From PUPG01 sp041686485 (GTDB lineage: Bacteria; Bacteroidota; Bacteroidia; Bacteroidales; UBA7960): a stretch of 24,414 bases of DNA. Below are positions 24,382 to 24,414 of the stretch, one piece after another (position 1 is the stretch's first letter; each line of letters opens with the position of its first letter). Location: positions 1 through 24,414 of the forward strand of contig JAWLDT010000039.1 of NCBI GenBank assembly GCA_041686485.1, in the 5' to 3' direction. The position numbers were made by a program, and so were the translations under genes. The notes below the pieces were generated by a model. The model was given only the letters and a program-made list of their open reading frames with translations, was not told the DNA's origin and did no database searches.

Positions 24382-24414
24382 ACAGGGCTTGACCTGTCAC
24401 AGGGCTTGAGCTGT
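24382..24414. repeat. Two copies of a 17-base hairpin-forming unit, cut by window end
   Basis: ACAGGGCTTGACCTGT (24382-24397) and ACAGGGCTTGAGCTGT (24399-24414) differ at one base and repeat with a 17-base period. Each has self-complementary ends; the first extends to GACAGG/CCTGTC (24381-24386 and 24393-24398) around a GCTTGA loop. The series reaches the window edge, so its true copy number is unknown. Confidence 0.6.

Noticed and set aside
24121..24414. A tRNA or small structured RNA upstream of mraZ
   Set aside because: The hairpins present do not form a cloverleaf and no CCA-type end or anticodon arm could be built.

Overview
The window is a single-strand block from a member of the Bacteroidota, most likely Bacteroidales or a close relative. 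All convincing genes lie on the minus strand, so transcription runs from the right edge to the left. The lineage call rests on several points. The division and cell-wall (dcw) genes run mraZ-rsmH-ftsL-ftsI-murE-mraY-murD-ftsW-murG-murC-ftsQ-ftsA-ftsZ with no murF or ddl. MraY carries the long insertion usual in this phylum, and FtsZ has a long linker ending in NNSFLHDNVD. Shine-Dalgarno sites are weak, and one promoter has a perfect TAnnTTTG -7 element. The family assignments come from reading motifs; no database search was run.

Right edge to 24006: a 5' region without genes. It holds a degenerate heptamer array, hairpins, a candidate promoter and three TGGGA boxes at exact 10-bp spacing, which match the known MraZ operator. 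From 24005 to 9236 lies the dcw cluster, tightly packed with overlaps or short gaps. It encodes the transcriptional regulator and 16S rRNA methylase (mraZ, rsmH), the divisome (ftsL, ftsI, ftsW, ftsQ, ftsA, ftsZ) and the cytoplasmic and membrane steps of lipid II synthesis (murC, murE, mraY, murG). MurE has a DNPR motif, pointing to meso-diaminopimelate peptidoglycan.

The outstanding anomaly is murD. Only 182 codons are present, equivalent to the C-terminal domain plus a worn remnant of the central domain. The ATP-binding half is missing and is replaced by a 116-bp AT-rich non-coding spacer after an intact mraY. Every other dcw gene looks full length and keeps its catalytic motifs.

Below ftsZ, a two-gene unit with its own promoter and terminator encodes an FKBP-type prolyl isomerase lipoprotein and a 95-aa Bacteroidales protein. 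Next comes a tightly coupled rluB-like / AsmA-like / ispE set. ispE has an unusual insertion near its N-terminus. An exported S9 prolyl oligopeptidase-family peptidase and an AbgT-family transporter follow. The left edge is a 17-copy heptanucleotide tandem array that begins one base after the transporter stop codon. No rRNA, tRNA, CRISPR array, transposase or phage gene was seen.
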